Position numbers and translations under genes: made by a program. Shown piece after piece: positions 35,602-43,989 of a stretch of 64,000 bases of DNA. The notes beneath the pieces were generated by a model. The model made no database searches and had not been told where the DNA came from. It saw only the letters and a list, made by a program, of their open reading frames with translations. The stretch spans positions 6,494 through 70,493 of the forward strand of contig CAZOXM010000010.1 of the NCBI GenBank assembly GCA_964583825.1. The letters run 5' to 3'. The stretch comes from GCA-1730015 sp964583825. Its GTDB lineage: Bacteria > Pseudomonadota > Gammaproteobacteria > Granulosicoccales > Granulosicoccaceae. Numbering within the stretch: the stretch's first letter is position 1; each line of letters starts with the position of its first letter.

Positions 35602-36500
35602 TCGCGGGCATGCGCTTTCATTGAATTAACCAGCGTCATTTTGGACGTCGCCAGGTGGTTGCGCGCCGCTGCTGCGGTCTTGTCTTGATCGCGGCTCAAC
35701 ATCGCGTCTATATAGATAAGATGTTCGTGGATAGCGCATTCGTTGCGCACCCGCTCATCCGATTTATTCCACTGGAAGTGGTAGTGAAAAATTAGCGAAA
35801 TCAGCTTCTGACACTCGGTAACAAAGCGGTTTGATACCACCCCGTTGATCACTGTGTGGAACCGCTCATCCAGCGCCGAGAAGTCGTGGTAGTCCGTCTC
35901 GATCCGATCACGCAGACAGAGATGCTCGGCCTTCAGCGCCTCAAGCTGCGCCCAGACCGGATGCGCTCCCGGCAATTCAACCAATTGCTGAGCCGCGTTC
36001 AGCTCAAGCAGGGTGCGAAAGTCTGACAGCTCCAGCGCAAAATCGATCGTAAAACCTTCAAGCACCCAGCCACCCTTGGGGTGCCGCTCGACGATACTGA
36101 ACCGGCTTAACGAGGTGAGGAATTCCTGCAAGGTGTGCGAAGCCACCTGAAATTCCTTCGACATTTGCGTGACATTTAGCACCGTTCCGCGCGGGACATC
36201 CATACGCAACAACCAGTCGAAAAAGCGCTTCTCCAACTCGTCAATATCAATGAGAATCGGCGGCCCTTCCATCTGATCGCCCCGGCGACTTCGTCGCCTG
36301 ATCAGTTTCTGCCGGCCATCCCGTGCAATGATTCCCCGATCATCCATTTGCTCGAGCACGTTTCTTATCACGGTTCGGCTGACAGAAAACTGTTCGGCCA
36401 GCGCCACCTCGGATGGCAGCTCGGCCCCGATCGCCTGGCCGTCACAGTAAGACAGGAGAGCGTTATAAGTCCTAACCATACGAACGTTCGTGCGCGCCAT
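35571..36500 (-). CDS. GntR/FCD family regulator with an additional winged-helix-like segment
   Basis: A 309-residue repressor. The N-terminal GntR helix-turn-helix (about 10-65) contains ELPSEVALAEQFSVSRTVIR. A second HTH-like region (about 90-150: PRGTVLNVTQMSKEFQVASH, then LTSLSRFSIVERHPKGGWVL) precedes the FCD-like helical ligand domain (about 155-290), so it is longer than the usual 220-250 residues. It is divergent from the ABC importer and convergent with the dehydrogenase, so it very likely controls both arms of the sugar cluster. Confidence 0.85.
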   Translation of the reverse strand: MARTNVRMVRTYNALLSYCDGQAIGAELPSEVALAEQFSVSRTVIRNVLEQMDDRGIIARDGRQKLIRRRSRRGDQMEGPPILIDIDELEKRFFDWLLRMDVPRGTVLNVTQMSKEFQVASHTLQEFLTSLSRFSIVERHPKGGWVLEGFTIDFALELSDFRTLLELNAAQQLVELPGAHPVWAQLEALKAEHLCLRDRIETDYHDFSALDERFHTVINGVVSNRFVTECQKLISLIFHYHFQWNKSDERVRNECAIHEHLIYIDAMLSRDQDKTAAAARNHLATSKMTLVNSMKAHARDQAVTKVRAS

Positions 36501-36565
36501 CTAAGCCTTCTTATCTCATCCCAACGTGTCTGTATTATATTGCCGTACAAAAAAATTAAAAACAG

Positions 36566-36595
36566 TTGACCCACTCAAATCTCTTCGTATATAAA
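36566..36595 (+). promoter_or_regulatory. Sigma-70-type promoter for the sugar ABC importer
   Basis: TTGACC (36566-36571) and TATAAA (36590-36595) with an 18-base spacer, 37 bases before the permease start codon. The shared AATTAAAAACA motif lies directly upstream, where a repressor or activator could act. Confidence 0.6.
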
Positions 36596-36631
36596 TAATT
36601 AAGTACATTTCTCTGCATGAGAGGCATCAAC

Positions 36632-37645
36632 ATGTCCACCGGGACGGTCAAAACAAAACTGCGTTTTTTGCCGTCCGGTTCGGCGCTTCACAAGTTGTCT
36701 GCGCTGCTGACGCTTGTGCTTCTCATCGTCATTTTTTCTTTCACCAGCCCGGCATTTTTATCCGTGAATAACGGCCTGACTGTGCTGTTGCAAACATCGG
36801 TGATTGCATTACTGGCCATCGGTATGACGATGGTCATTATCACGGGCGGTATTGACCTCAGCGTAGGCTCGATCCTCGCGCTGTCGGGGGTGGTGGCGGG
36901 TCTTATGATCAAGTCGGGGCTTCCGGTTTACCCCGCCATGGCTTTCGGTGTTGTGGCAGGGGCGTTGTGCGGTCTGGCCAACGGGATGGTCATCACCAAG
37001 ATGCGGATCACACCCTTTGTTGCCACACTTGGCATGATGCTGATCGCACGCGGGATTGCGCTGCAGTTGACAGGCGCGGCACCGATCAGCCGTCTGGGTG
37101 AGGCGTTTGGCACCCTCGGCAACGGCGCGCTGTTCCGGGTGGTTGAAATGCAGCAGAACGGCTTTCCGAAAGTCATCTTTCCCGGCATCCCCTACCCCGC
37201 GATTCTTTTATTGATCATGGCATTGCTGGGTGCGTACCTGTTGAAAAAGCGTGAGATCGGGCGGCACATCTATGCTGTCGGCTCTAACGAGGAAGCCGCT
37301 CACCTGTCAGGTGTGAACGTGCACCGCACCAAGATCTGGGCTTATACCGCTTCGGGGGCGCTGGCAGGTCTCGCGGGTATGGTGCTGATGTCCCGCCTGT
37401 CCACCGTGCAGCCCAACGAGGGCGTGATGTACGAACTCGACGCCATCGCGGCCTCGGTCATCGGCGGTGCATCCTTAATGGGTGGCGTCGGCAGCATCTC
37501 GGGCTCCATGATTGGCGCTTTCATCATCGGTGTTTTGCGCAATGGTCTGAACATGGCCGGCACATCCGCCTTCATTCAGCAAATCATTATCGGGATCGTC
37601 GTCATCGTGGCGGTCTACATCGATCAGGTTCGTAACAGGTCCTGA
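36632..37645 (+). CDS. Ribose-type ABC transporter permease
   Basis: A 337-residue RbsC-family permease with eight to ten hydrophobic segments and the family motifs MVIITGGIDLSVGSILALSG and VYAVGSNEEAAHLSGVN-like (here IYAVGSNEEAAHLSGVN). ATG 36632 is chosen because AGAGG lies eight bases before it; 36617 lacks a ribosome site. The order permease, binding protein, ATPase is unusual compared with rbsACB. Imports the cluster's sugar. Confidence 0.92.
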   Translation: MSTGTVKTKLRFLPSGSALHKLSALLTLVLLIVIFSFTSPAFLSVNNGLTVLLQTSVIALLAIGMTMVIITGGIDLSVGSILALSGVVAGLMIKSGLPVYPAMAFGVVAGALCGLANGMVITKMRITPFVATLGMMLIARGIALQLTGAAPISRLGEAFGTLGNGALFRVVEMQQNGFPKVIFPGIPYPAILLLIMALLGAYLLKKREIGRHIYAVGSNEEAAHLSGVNVHRTKIWAYTASGALAGLAGMVLMSRLSTVQPNEGVMYELDAIAASVIGGASLMGGVGSISGSMIGAFIIGVLRNGLNMAGTSAFIQQIIIGIVVIVAVYIDQVRNRS

Positions 37646-37676
37646 TCACGTAACCATCTTCCAGAGAGAAGAAGCC

Positions 37677-37718
37677 ATGAAAAAACCACTCACAACACTC
37701 ACTACTCACAACACCTAG
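37677..37718 (+). CDS. 13-codon mini-ORF duplicating the start of the binding-protein gene
   Basis: ATG AAA AAA CCA CTC ACA ACA ... TAG, preceded by its own AGAGAG site, sits directly before the binding-protein gene, whose start reads ATG AAG AAA CTA CTC ACC ACA. About three quarters of bases agree across 33 positions and the ribosome site is repeated too, so this looks like a partial tandem duplication. It may act as a translated leader or simply be a relic. Confidence 0.4.
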   Translation: MKKPLTTLTTHNT

Positions 37719-37728
37719 AGAGGAAATT

Positions 37729-38667
37729 ATGAAGAAACTACTCACCACAGCATTAGTCACAGGCATTCTGGCTGCAGGCGCGTCGGCCGTGACCGCTGGC
37801 GAAATCGCGGTGATCGTAAAAACCACGAACTCCAATTTCTGGCAGAACGTAAACAAAGGCGCTTCAGCGGCGATTGAAGGCATCTCCGATCACACGATGA
37901 CTTTCAACGGTCCGGCCTCTGAATCCGCAGTGAACGATCAGGTCTCGCTGGTTGAGAACGCGATCAACCGCGGCGTCGCAGGCATTGTATTGGCTCCGTC
38001 TGATCCCGATGCACTGGCACCGGTCGTCAAGCGTGCTTTCGAATCCGGTATTCCTGTTGCCATCATCGACAGCGGTCTGGCCGAAGGCAACGAGCAGTAT
38101 TACCAGGCGTTCCTGTCCACCGATAATTGCGCCGCCGGTGAAATGGCAGCTCAGATGATGATCGACAATGCAGGCTCGACTGGTAACGTCGCCGTGATGT
38201 CCTACGTTGCCGGTGTTGGCTCCGAGATTGGTCGTGTGGGTTGCTTTGTCGAACACATTGGCAAAAATTCCGACATCGAGGTTGTCGGACCGTTCTACTC
38301 ACAGTCCCAGATGGCGACGGCTCTGAACCAGACAACAGACGTTCTGGCTGCAAATGAGCTGGTTGGCATCTTCGGCGCCAACGAGCCAACCGCTATCGGC
38401 ATGGGCCGCGCGCTGGAGCAGTCTGGCAAAGCCGGTCAGATCACCGCCATCGGCTTCGACGGCAATGGCGATCTGCAGGATATGGTGCGCTCTGGCACAT
38501 TGCTGGCGACAGCCGTACAGGGGTCTTTCCAGATGGGCGAGCTTGGTGTCAAAGCGGTGGCCAATGTCATCGCTGGCGAAAAGGTTGAAAGTTTTATCGA
38601 TACCGGCGTCGTGATGGTGACAAAGGAAAACATCGACGAGCCAGAAGCACAGAACGTTCTGTACTAG
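37729..38667 (+). CDS. Ribose-type periplasmic sugar-binding protein
   Basis: A 312-residue substrate-binding protein of the RbsB type. The signal peptide MKKLLTTALVTGILAAGASA is clear. Mature part shows AVIVKTTNSNFWQNVNKGA, then IVLAPSDPDALAPVVKRA, then IGFDGNGDLQDMVRSG, the ligand-cleft segments of the family. It lies between permease and ATPase genes. Confidence 0.92.
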   Translation: MKKLLTTALVTGILAAGASAVTAGEIAVIVKTTNSNFWQNVNKGASAAIEGISDHTMTFNGPASESAVNDQVSLVENAINRGVAGIVLAPSDPDALAPVVKRAFESGIPVAIIDSGLAEGNEQYYQAFLSTDNCAAGEMAAQMMIDNAGSTGNVAVMSYVAGVGSEIGRVGCFVEHIGKNSDIEVVGPFYSQSQMATALNQTTDVLAANELVGIFGANEPTAIGMGRALEQSGKAGQITAIGFDGNGDLQDMVRSGTLLATAVQGSFQMGELGVKAVANVIAGEKVESFIDTGVVMVTKENIDEPEAQNVLY

Positions 38668-38732
38668 CCTCCCTCGCGGTCAGCGGGCTGCAGTTCGCTG
38701 ACCGCTCTTTCACCCAGGACAGATGGCGCGCC

Positions 38733-39518
38733 ATGCTTGATGCACACAACATCCAGGACCCACTGGTCCAGATGGTCGATATCTACAAACAATTTGGGGG
38801 TGTTCACGCCGTCGAAGGTGTGTCTGTCGACCTCTATCGCGGTGAGGTTGTCGGTGTGCTGGGCCATAACGGGGCAGGGAAGTCCTGCCTGATGCGGATC
38901 CTGTCAGGTGCCATGTCGGCCACTGCAGGCGAAATTTTTGTCAACGGTCAAAAAGTAGCGGTGAATTCTCCACAGGATGCCAAGCGCTACGGCATCGAGA
39001 CTATCTACCAGACCCTCGCACTGGCTAATCACCTCGACGCACCCGCGAATCTGTTTTTGGGGCGTGAACTAAAAACCCGCTTCGGCAACCTCGATGATGC
39101 GCGAATGCTTAAAGAGGCGACAGAGGCGCTGCGCCAGCTGAACCCCAATTTTAAAAACCTGCGCGATCCGGTCACCCGCCTTTCCGGCGGCCAGCGTCAG
39201 GTCATCGCGATCGCGCGTGCCATCTATTTTCAGGCCAAAGTCCTGATCATGGATGAACCCACCGCTGCCCTCGGCCCGTCCGAGACAGCGATGGTGTCAG
39301 ACCTGATTTTGCGTCTTAAGAACGAAGGCATCGGCATTTTCCTGATCAGCCACGATATGCATGATGTGTTTGAACTCTGCGACCGGGTGATGGTCATGAA
39401 CAAGGGCAACAACGTCGGGGCATTCAAGATCGACGACGTCGAGAAGGACGATATCCTGAGCCTGATTGTCAAAGGTACCTTGCCGGATGGATGGCAACCA
39501 AGAGGCGACACCACATGA
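38733..39518 (+). CDS. Sugar ABC transporter ATP-binding protein (single-domain)
   Basis: A 261-residue ATPase. Walker A GHNGAGKSCLMRIL, signature RLSGGQRQVIAIARAI and Walker B VLIMDEPTAALGPSE are intact. Unlike RbsA (about 500 residues, two fused domains) it has only one domain and should act as a homodimer, as FrcA-type proteins do. The stop overlaps the next start by four bases. Confidence 0.92.
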   Translation: MLDAHNIQDPLVQMVDIYKQFGGVHAVEGVSVDLYRGEVVGVLGHNGAGKSCLMRILSGAMSATAGEIFVNGQKVAVNSPQDAKRYGIETIYQTLALANHLDAPANLFLGRELKTRFGNLDDARMLKEATEALRQLNPNFKNLRDPVTRLSGGQRQVIAIARAIYFQAKVLIMDEPTAALGPSETAMVSDLILRLKNEGIGIFLISHDMHDVFELCDRVMVMNKGNNVGAFKIDDVEKDDILSLIVKGTLPDGWQPRGDTT

Positions 39519-40537
39519 AAGAACAGCGATCACCCATGCCAAGCGGCGTCGTTGTAGCGCCCGGCAAGTTTGCTGTTGAACAGCGCGACCACCTGCAAGA
39601 CGCACCTGACGGCTGGGTTCTGATCGATATATGTTCGGTGGGCCTGTGTGGCACCGACTATCACATCCTTGAGGGCAAGCACCCTTACCTTGAATACCCG
39701 CGTGTCATCGGCCATGAACTGAGCGGCCGGGTTGCCACCGCCGCCGCAGGCTGGAGCGAAGGACAACTTGTCGTCATCAACCCCTATCTGGCCTGTGGTG
39801 AGTGCCGTGCCTGTCGCAAAGGCAAACCGAATTGCTGTACCCGAATAGAGGTGCTGGGTGTGCATCGCGACGGCGGTCTGACCTCGCGCATCGCCGTCCC
39901 GGCCCGCAACCTGATCGACGCAACAGGCCTGTCACCGCGTCAGGCCGCCATGGTCGAATTTCTGGCGATCGGGGCGCATGCAGTGGCGCGTTCTGATGTA
40001 GCCAAGGGGGATGACGTGCTGGTCACCGGTGTCGGGCCTATCGGTCTGGGCACCGCTCTGTTCGCGCGACTGCGCGGTGCAAATGTATCTCTACTGGATC
40101 TGGAACCCGCACGGTTGGACAAGGCCGCCGGGGCATTCGATTTTACCTCCGGTTTCACCAGTATCGCTGCGGCCATGGAAGGTGGCTATCCCGATGGCTT
40201 TGACACCGTGTTCGATGCCACAGGTCACAAAGGTGCGATTGAGGCGGGCTTTCCCGCAATTGCCCATGGCGGGACTTATGTGCTGGTCAGCGTGGTCAAG
40301 GAAGACATTTGTTTCAGTGACCCCGAATTTCACAAGCGCGAAATGCGCCTGATCGGCAGCCGCAATGCGCTGGCCGCTGATTTTGCCCATGTGATGGCCT
40401 CCATCCGCGACGGTGCCATCGACACGGATGCGCTCTGCTCCAGCGTGATCTCCCTTGATGAGCTCAAGGATGAGTTCGGCACACTTGCCCAAAGCCGCGC
40501 CGATCTCATCAAAGTGCTGGTCGAACTGAAAGCATGA
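39515..40537 (+). CDS. Zinc-dependent dehydrogenase, L-galactonate 5-dehydrogenase (LgoD)-like
   Basis: A 340-residue medium-chain dehydrogenase. ATG 39515 overlaps the ATPase stop (ATGA). Catalytic zinc residues: VGLCGTDYHI and YPRVIGHELSG; structural zinc: CGECRACRKGKPNCC. GVHRDGGLTSRIAVPA and FSDPEFHKREMRLIGSRNA are very close to E. coli LgoD/YjjN, which oxidises L-galactonate (or L-gulonate in relatives) to a 5-keto uronate. The product would feed the UxaB-like reductase of the same cluster. Confidence 0.87.
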   Translation: MKEQRSPMPSGVVVAPGKFAVEQRDHLQDAPDGWVLIDICSVGLCGTDYHILEGKHPYLEYPRVIGHELSGRVATAAAGWSEGQLVVINPYLACGECRACRKGKPNCCTRIEVLGVHRDGGLTSRIAVPARNLIDATGLSPRQAAMVEFLAIGAHAVARSDVAKGDDVLVTGVGPIGLGTALFARLRGANVSLLDLEPARLDKAAGAFDFTSGFTSIAAAMEGGYPDGFDTVFDATGHKGAIEAGFPAIAHGGTYVLVSVVKEDICFSDPEFHKREMRLIGSRNALAADFAHVMASIRDGAIDTDALCSSVISLDELKDEFGTLAQSRADLIKVLVELKA

Positions 40538-40839
40538 GGCCCGCATAACCTTCACGCTGCGTTTACACGCGGATAACAACATTGGCATTGCACTAAAGGG
40601 CTCACGGCGATACCTCAATCTTCACGTTCAATCAGCTCGGCTAACATATCTGCAGTAAACAATCGCATAAGCAATATACGGTAGCCAGACTGCAAGCATC
40701 CCATGTACCAGTAGCACAGCCGACAGTGCCCGAACATACACTTACGCAGCATTACTAAGGGGACGCGAGCAACTATCGGTAAACACCGGTACGTTGGCAG
40801 GTGTGTAACAAGTTGATCAACGTGATAACTGTTCCCTTA
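40538..40839. other. Intergenic region between two convergent clusters
   Basis: About 300 bases. Apart from the small membrane-protein-like frame listed separately, I see nothing recognisable, and no strong terminator. Confidence 0.4.
40628..40741 (-). CDS. Possible small membrane protein or remnant
   Basis: A 37-residue minus-strand frame from GTG 40741 with one strong hydrophobic segment (ALSAVLLVHGMLAVWLPYIA) and a Tyr/Arg-rich end. No clear ribosome site. It could be a genuine single-pass peptide or the last helix of a lost permease. Confidence 0.25.
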   Translation of the reverse strand: MYVRALSAVLLVHGMLAVWLPYIAYAIVYCRYVSRAD

Positions 40840-41697
40840 TTACAGAGTGATCTTTAGCCCGTCATGGCCAACGTGGAGCGGGCCGTCCCAGAATCTGGCA
40901 ACGGCCTCATGCCAGTCTTTCTCGCTGTAGTTTGAATCATCCGCTGGAATAAGGTGTGTCAGGGCCAGCTGTTTTACTCCGGCGCGTGTTGCGATGCCGG
41001 CGGCATCATGCGCGAAGGTATGTGAGCGCAACCAGTGCTCCATAAGTTTGTCGCTGCCATTGCCGATACGTTGCAACAGGGCAGGCAGTGCGCTTTCAAG
41101 CATGGCTTCATGGATGAGTAAATCTGCGCCGCGTGCGAAGTCTTCCATGGAAGCGATTGGTGCTGTATCCCCGGAGAACACCACATGGGTGTCTGCCGTT
41201 TTAAAGGATAGCGCAAAGCAATCGGTCAGGGGCGGGTGCTCGGTTCGCATGGCTGAAACTGAGATGCCGTCTTGTTGGTAGACCGGGCCCTCGTCGATTA
41301 CATGAATGTTGATGAGGTTGGGCAGATCTGGTCTGCCTTCGTCTTCAATGCGCAGATCGATATCTGCTTTCATGGCAGCGGTAAATGCCTGCCAGTAGTT
41401 ATCCAGGCCTGCCGGGCCGTAGACATCGACCGGCGTCTTGAGCCCTGCGGTCCAGGCGGTGTGTAATAGTGGCCCCAGTTCCAGGTAGTGATCCGAATGA
41501 AGGTGGGTAATAAACACCAGAGAAACGTCTTTGAGCTGCATGCCCTGATCAACAAGTCCTCTGGTAACGCCAAGCCCGCAGTCGACGACGATTTTTTTAT
41601 CGTTTAAGACCAATAGACCGGATGTTGGCATTGAAGAACCGGGTCTGATAGCAGGTCCGCCCTTGGTGCCCAGCAGTGCGACATGGTCTTCTTTCAT
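40840..41697 (-). CDS. MBL-fold hydrolase, RNase Z/arylsulfatase-like
   Basis: A 285-residue metallo-beta-lactamase-fold enzyme. The zinc motif is THLHSDHYLELG (HxHxDH), with VVFSGDTAP and a later His in FAHDAAGIA. It begins VALLGTKGGPAIRPGSSMPT and looks like the RNase Z-like group often linked to aryl ester or lactone catabolism rather than tRNA processing. Coupled by ATGA to the aminotransferase upstream and, through it, to the IclR gene. Confidence 0.82.
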   Translation of the reverse strand: MKEDHVALLGTKGGPAIRPGSSMPTSGLLVLNDKKIVVDCGLGVTRGLVDQGMQLKDVSLVFITHLHSDHYLELGPLLHTAWTAGLKTPVDVYGPAGLDNYWQAFTAAMKADIDLRIEDEGRPDLPNLINIHVIDEGPVYQQDGISVSAMRTEHPPLTDCFALSFKTADTHVVFSGDTAPIASMEDFARGADLLIHEAMLESALPALLQRIGNGSDKLMEHWLRSHTFAHDAAGIATRAGVKQLALTHLIPADDSNYSEKDWHEAVARFWDGPLHVGHDGLKITL

Positions 41698-43088
41698 TGC
41701 AAGCTCTGGTGTTGGGTTTGGCCTGCGCCGGCAAACCCTGCATCGAGGGACGACAGAATAGTGGTTGCATCCTGTTCAGTGAGAACCAGGGGTGGTGAGA
41801 GAATCAGGTTTGGTCCGGACACCCTTACCATTGCACCTGCCTGATAGGCAATTTCCTGTACCTGTCCCCCGATGGCCGCATCGACAGGCTTTTTAGTATG
41901 ATGATCACTCACCATCTCAATAGCCGTCATCAGTCCGTGCCCACCGCGTACATCGCCGATGATGTCATGTTTTTCCTTTAACGCAAGGCAGCCTTCATAG
42001 AGTTGTTTTCCGCGAGCGAGGGCGTTGTCTACAACATTTAAGCGTATCGTTTCCTTCAGGCAGGCGATGGCGGCAGCTGCTCCGACGGGGTGGCCGGAGT
42101 AGGTATAGCCGTGTCCGATTTTTGCGTCCGGATTGTCTTCAAAAGTATCTGCCATCTTGTGTCCAAGCATCAGAGCGCCAAACGGAAAATAGCCGTTGGT
42201 AATGGCCTTGGCCGTGCACATCATGTCGGGTTGAATGTTCCACAATCGAGCGCCGGACCAGGCTCCGGTGCGGCCATAGCCGGTGATGACTTCGTCTGTG
42301 ATAAGCAGGATACCGTTGCGCGCGCAAATGTCCTTTACCATTGGTGCAAACGTTTTGTGTGGCGGTATCACGCCACCGGCGCCGAGGATGGGTTCCATAA
42401 TGAAAGCCGCAATTGTATTGGCGCCCTGAAACGCTATTTCGTCTTCCAGAGCTGCAGCGCAAAGTTGAGCGAGGCGCTCGGGGTCGTCTTCGTTGAATGG
42501 GTTGCGGTAGGTATATGGCGCCGGAATATGAAAGCAACCGGGAAGCAGAGGCTCATAGGCGTTTCTGAAATTCGCGTTGCCGTTGACGCTGGCCCCGCCG
42601 ATATGTGTGCCGTGATAGCCTTTTTTCAGACTCAGGAATTTTACCCGGCCGGTATCCCCTCGCAGTTTGTGATACTGCCGTGCCAGTCGCAGCGCTGTTT
42701 CAACCGAATCGGAACCCCCTGAAGTGAAAAAAGATCGCGCCATTCCATCTGGTTTAAAAAAGTCGGCGAGCATATAGGACAGCTCGATGGCGGCATCATT
42801 TGATGTACCGCGGAAAGTTGAATAGTAGGGCATTCTTTCCAGCTGAGCTGCAATGGCATCTTTAACCGGTTGGCATGAATATCCCAGATTTACATTCCAC
42901 AACCCGCCAACTGCATCGACGACGGTATGGCCGTCAATGTCGGTGATATTCACGCCGGCAGATTCGGTAATAATTTTGGGTGGGTTGTCGATACTGTCTT
43001 TTGGAGAGGTCATCGGGTGCCACATCAAGCGCCCGTTGTGTGCTTTTAGAAAGTTTGAGTCTTTCATCCGGTGGGGTCCAATGCTCAA
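41694..43088 (-). CDS. Class III PLP-dependent aminotransferase (omega-amino acid:pyruvate type)
   Basis: A 464-residue aminotransferase. Motifs: HPMTSPKD near the start, FTSGGSDSVETALRLARQY, ITDEVITGYGRTGAWSG (cofactor Asp), and MCTAKAITNGYFPFGALML with the Schiff-base Lys. It resembles beta-alanine, taurine or putrescine:pyruvate aminotransferases; exact donor unknown. Starts and ends in ATGA overlaps with the IclR and MBL genes. Confidence 0.9.
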   Translation of the reverse strand: MSIGPHRMKDSNFLKAHNGRLMWHPMTSPKDSIDNPPKIITESAGVNITDIDGHTVVDAVGGLWNVNLGYSCQPVKDAIAAQLERMPYYSTFRGTSNDAAIELSYMLADFFKPDGMARSFFTSGGSDSVETALRLARQYHKLRGDTGRVKFLSLKKGYHGTHIGGASVNGNANFRNAYEPLLPGCFHIPAPYTYRNPFNEDDPERLAQLCAAALEDEIAFQGANTIAAFIMEPILGAGGVIPPHKTFAPMVKDICARNGILLITDEVITGYGRTGAWSGARLWNIQPDMMCTAKAITNGYFPFGALMLGHKMADTFEDNPDAKIGHGYTYSGHPVGAAAAIACLKETIRLNVVDNALARGKQLYEGCLALKEKHDIIGDVRGGHGLMTAIEMVSDHHTKKPVDAAIGGQVQEIAYQAGAMVRVSGPNLILSPPLVLTEQDATTILSSLDAGFAGAGQTQHQSLQ

Positions 43089-43879
43089 GATTCGTTAAGG
43101 GCTTGTGCCCAGGTGTGTTCGATGTGTTCAGGGACCTTACCGCCCCAGTTATAGGTGATTTGCCGGCTGGCTTTTATTAACTGTGATTTAACGGTATGTT
43201 CAAGTTCCGTCGTAAAGCGTGTCGCCACGCTGGCACAGGAGACCGTGCCTGCAAACAATTCTGTTTGATCAAACACGGGTGTTGCCAGACTATAAACATC
43301 GGTTTCAAAACTGCCGGCGGCTCGGCCGAATCCCGATGCGCGTGTGTTCCTGATGGACTCATTCAATGCGTCCGCCGAGGTGATGGTGTTTGGGGTAAAG
43401 CGCGTCAGTTTTTTTTTCGCAATATCCAAAAGTTCTGCCGGCCCGAATGCCAGTGCGCAGAGTCCGGATGAAGTGGCGTGTAGTGGGAATGTCTGCACAT
43501 CCATAATGACCCGAATACGGTGTTGCACGGATTCAATTGCGCTTAAAGGAAACAGCTTGTCGCCGGAGAGTACTGATACATGGGAAGTCTCACCGGTAGC
43601 TTCGGCGAGTTGTCGCAGTGGTTCCAGTGTGCCTTGTTTGCGAGGCACAGTGAGTTCGCGCATTTGTGCAAGCTGCAGAATCATTGGGCCGAGCCTATAG
43701 CGTTTACTGATCGGGTTTTGTTCTGCCAGGCCTGCCTGCACCAGCGCTTTGAGGCGTCGATGCGTTGTGGCCTTGTCCCAATCAACCAGTCTGCATAAGG
43801 TCGACAGGCCGATCTCTGGATGGGTGGTGCTGAAAAAGTTCAGCAGTTCGAGGGTTTTAGTGGCTGAAGACATTTGCAC
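43085..43879 (-). CDS. IclR family transcriptional regulator
   Basis: A 264-residue regulator. The winged helix (about 1-75) contains LSTLCRLVDWDKATTHRRLK and the effector domain (about 90-250) has the small-molecule pocket fold. It heads the aminotransferase-MBL operon and is divergent from the TctC gene, so it likely controls both. The intergenic region has TTGACA at 43905-43910, but no convincing -10 at a standard distance. Confidence 0.9.
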   Translation of the reverse strand: MQMSSATKTLELLNFFSTTHPEIGLSTLCRLVDWDKATTHRRLKALVQAGLAEQNPISKRYRLGPMILQLAQMRELTVPRKQGTLEPLRQLAEATGETSHVSVLSGDKLFPLSAIESVQHRIRVIMDVQTFPLHATSSGLCALAFGPAELLDIAKKKLTRFTPNTITSADALNESIRNTRASGFGRAAGSFETDVYSLATPVFDQTELFAGTVSCASVATRFTTELEHTVKSQLIKASRQITYNWGGKVPEHIEHTWAQALNES

Positions 43880-43989
43880 CAGAGGCTCCAGATAGAGAAA
43901 TAGTTTGACAGATAATACTTAACATGACAATCTTTAATCGAGCCACTATTTCAAATAATGAACCATACAGGAATAAAAAGGAGAGCGAT

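Noticed and set aside
29021..40537. Genomic island inserted at tRNA-Leu
   Set aside because: The tRNA is followed by decayed and sugar genes that look acquired, but I found no integrase and no direct repeat of the tRNA 3' end downstream.
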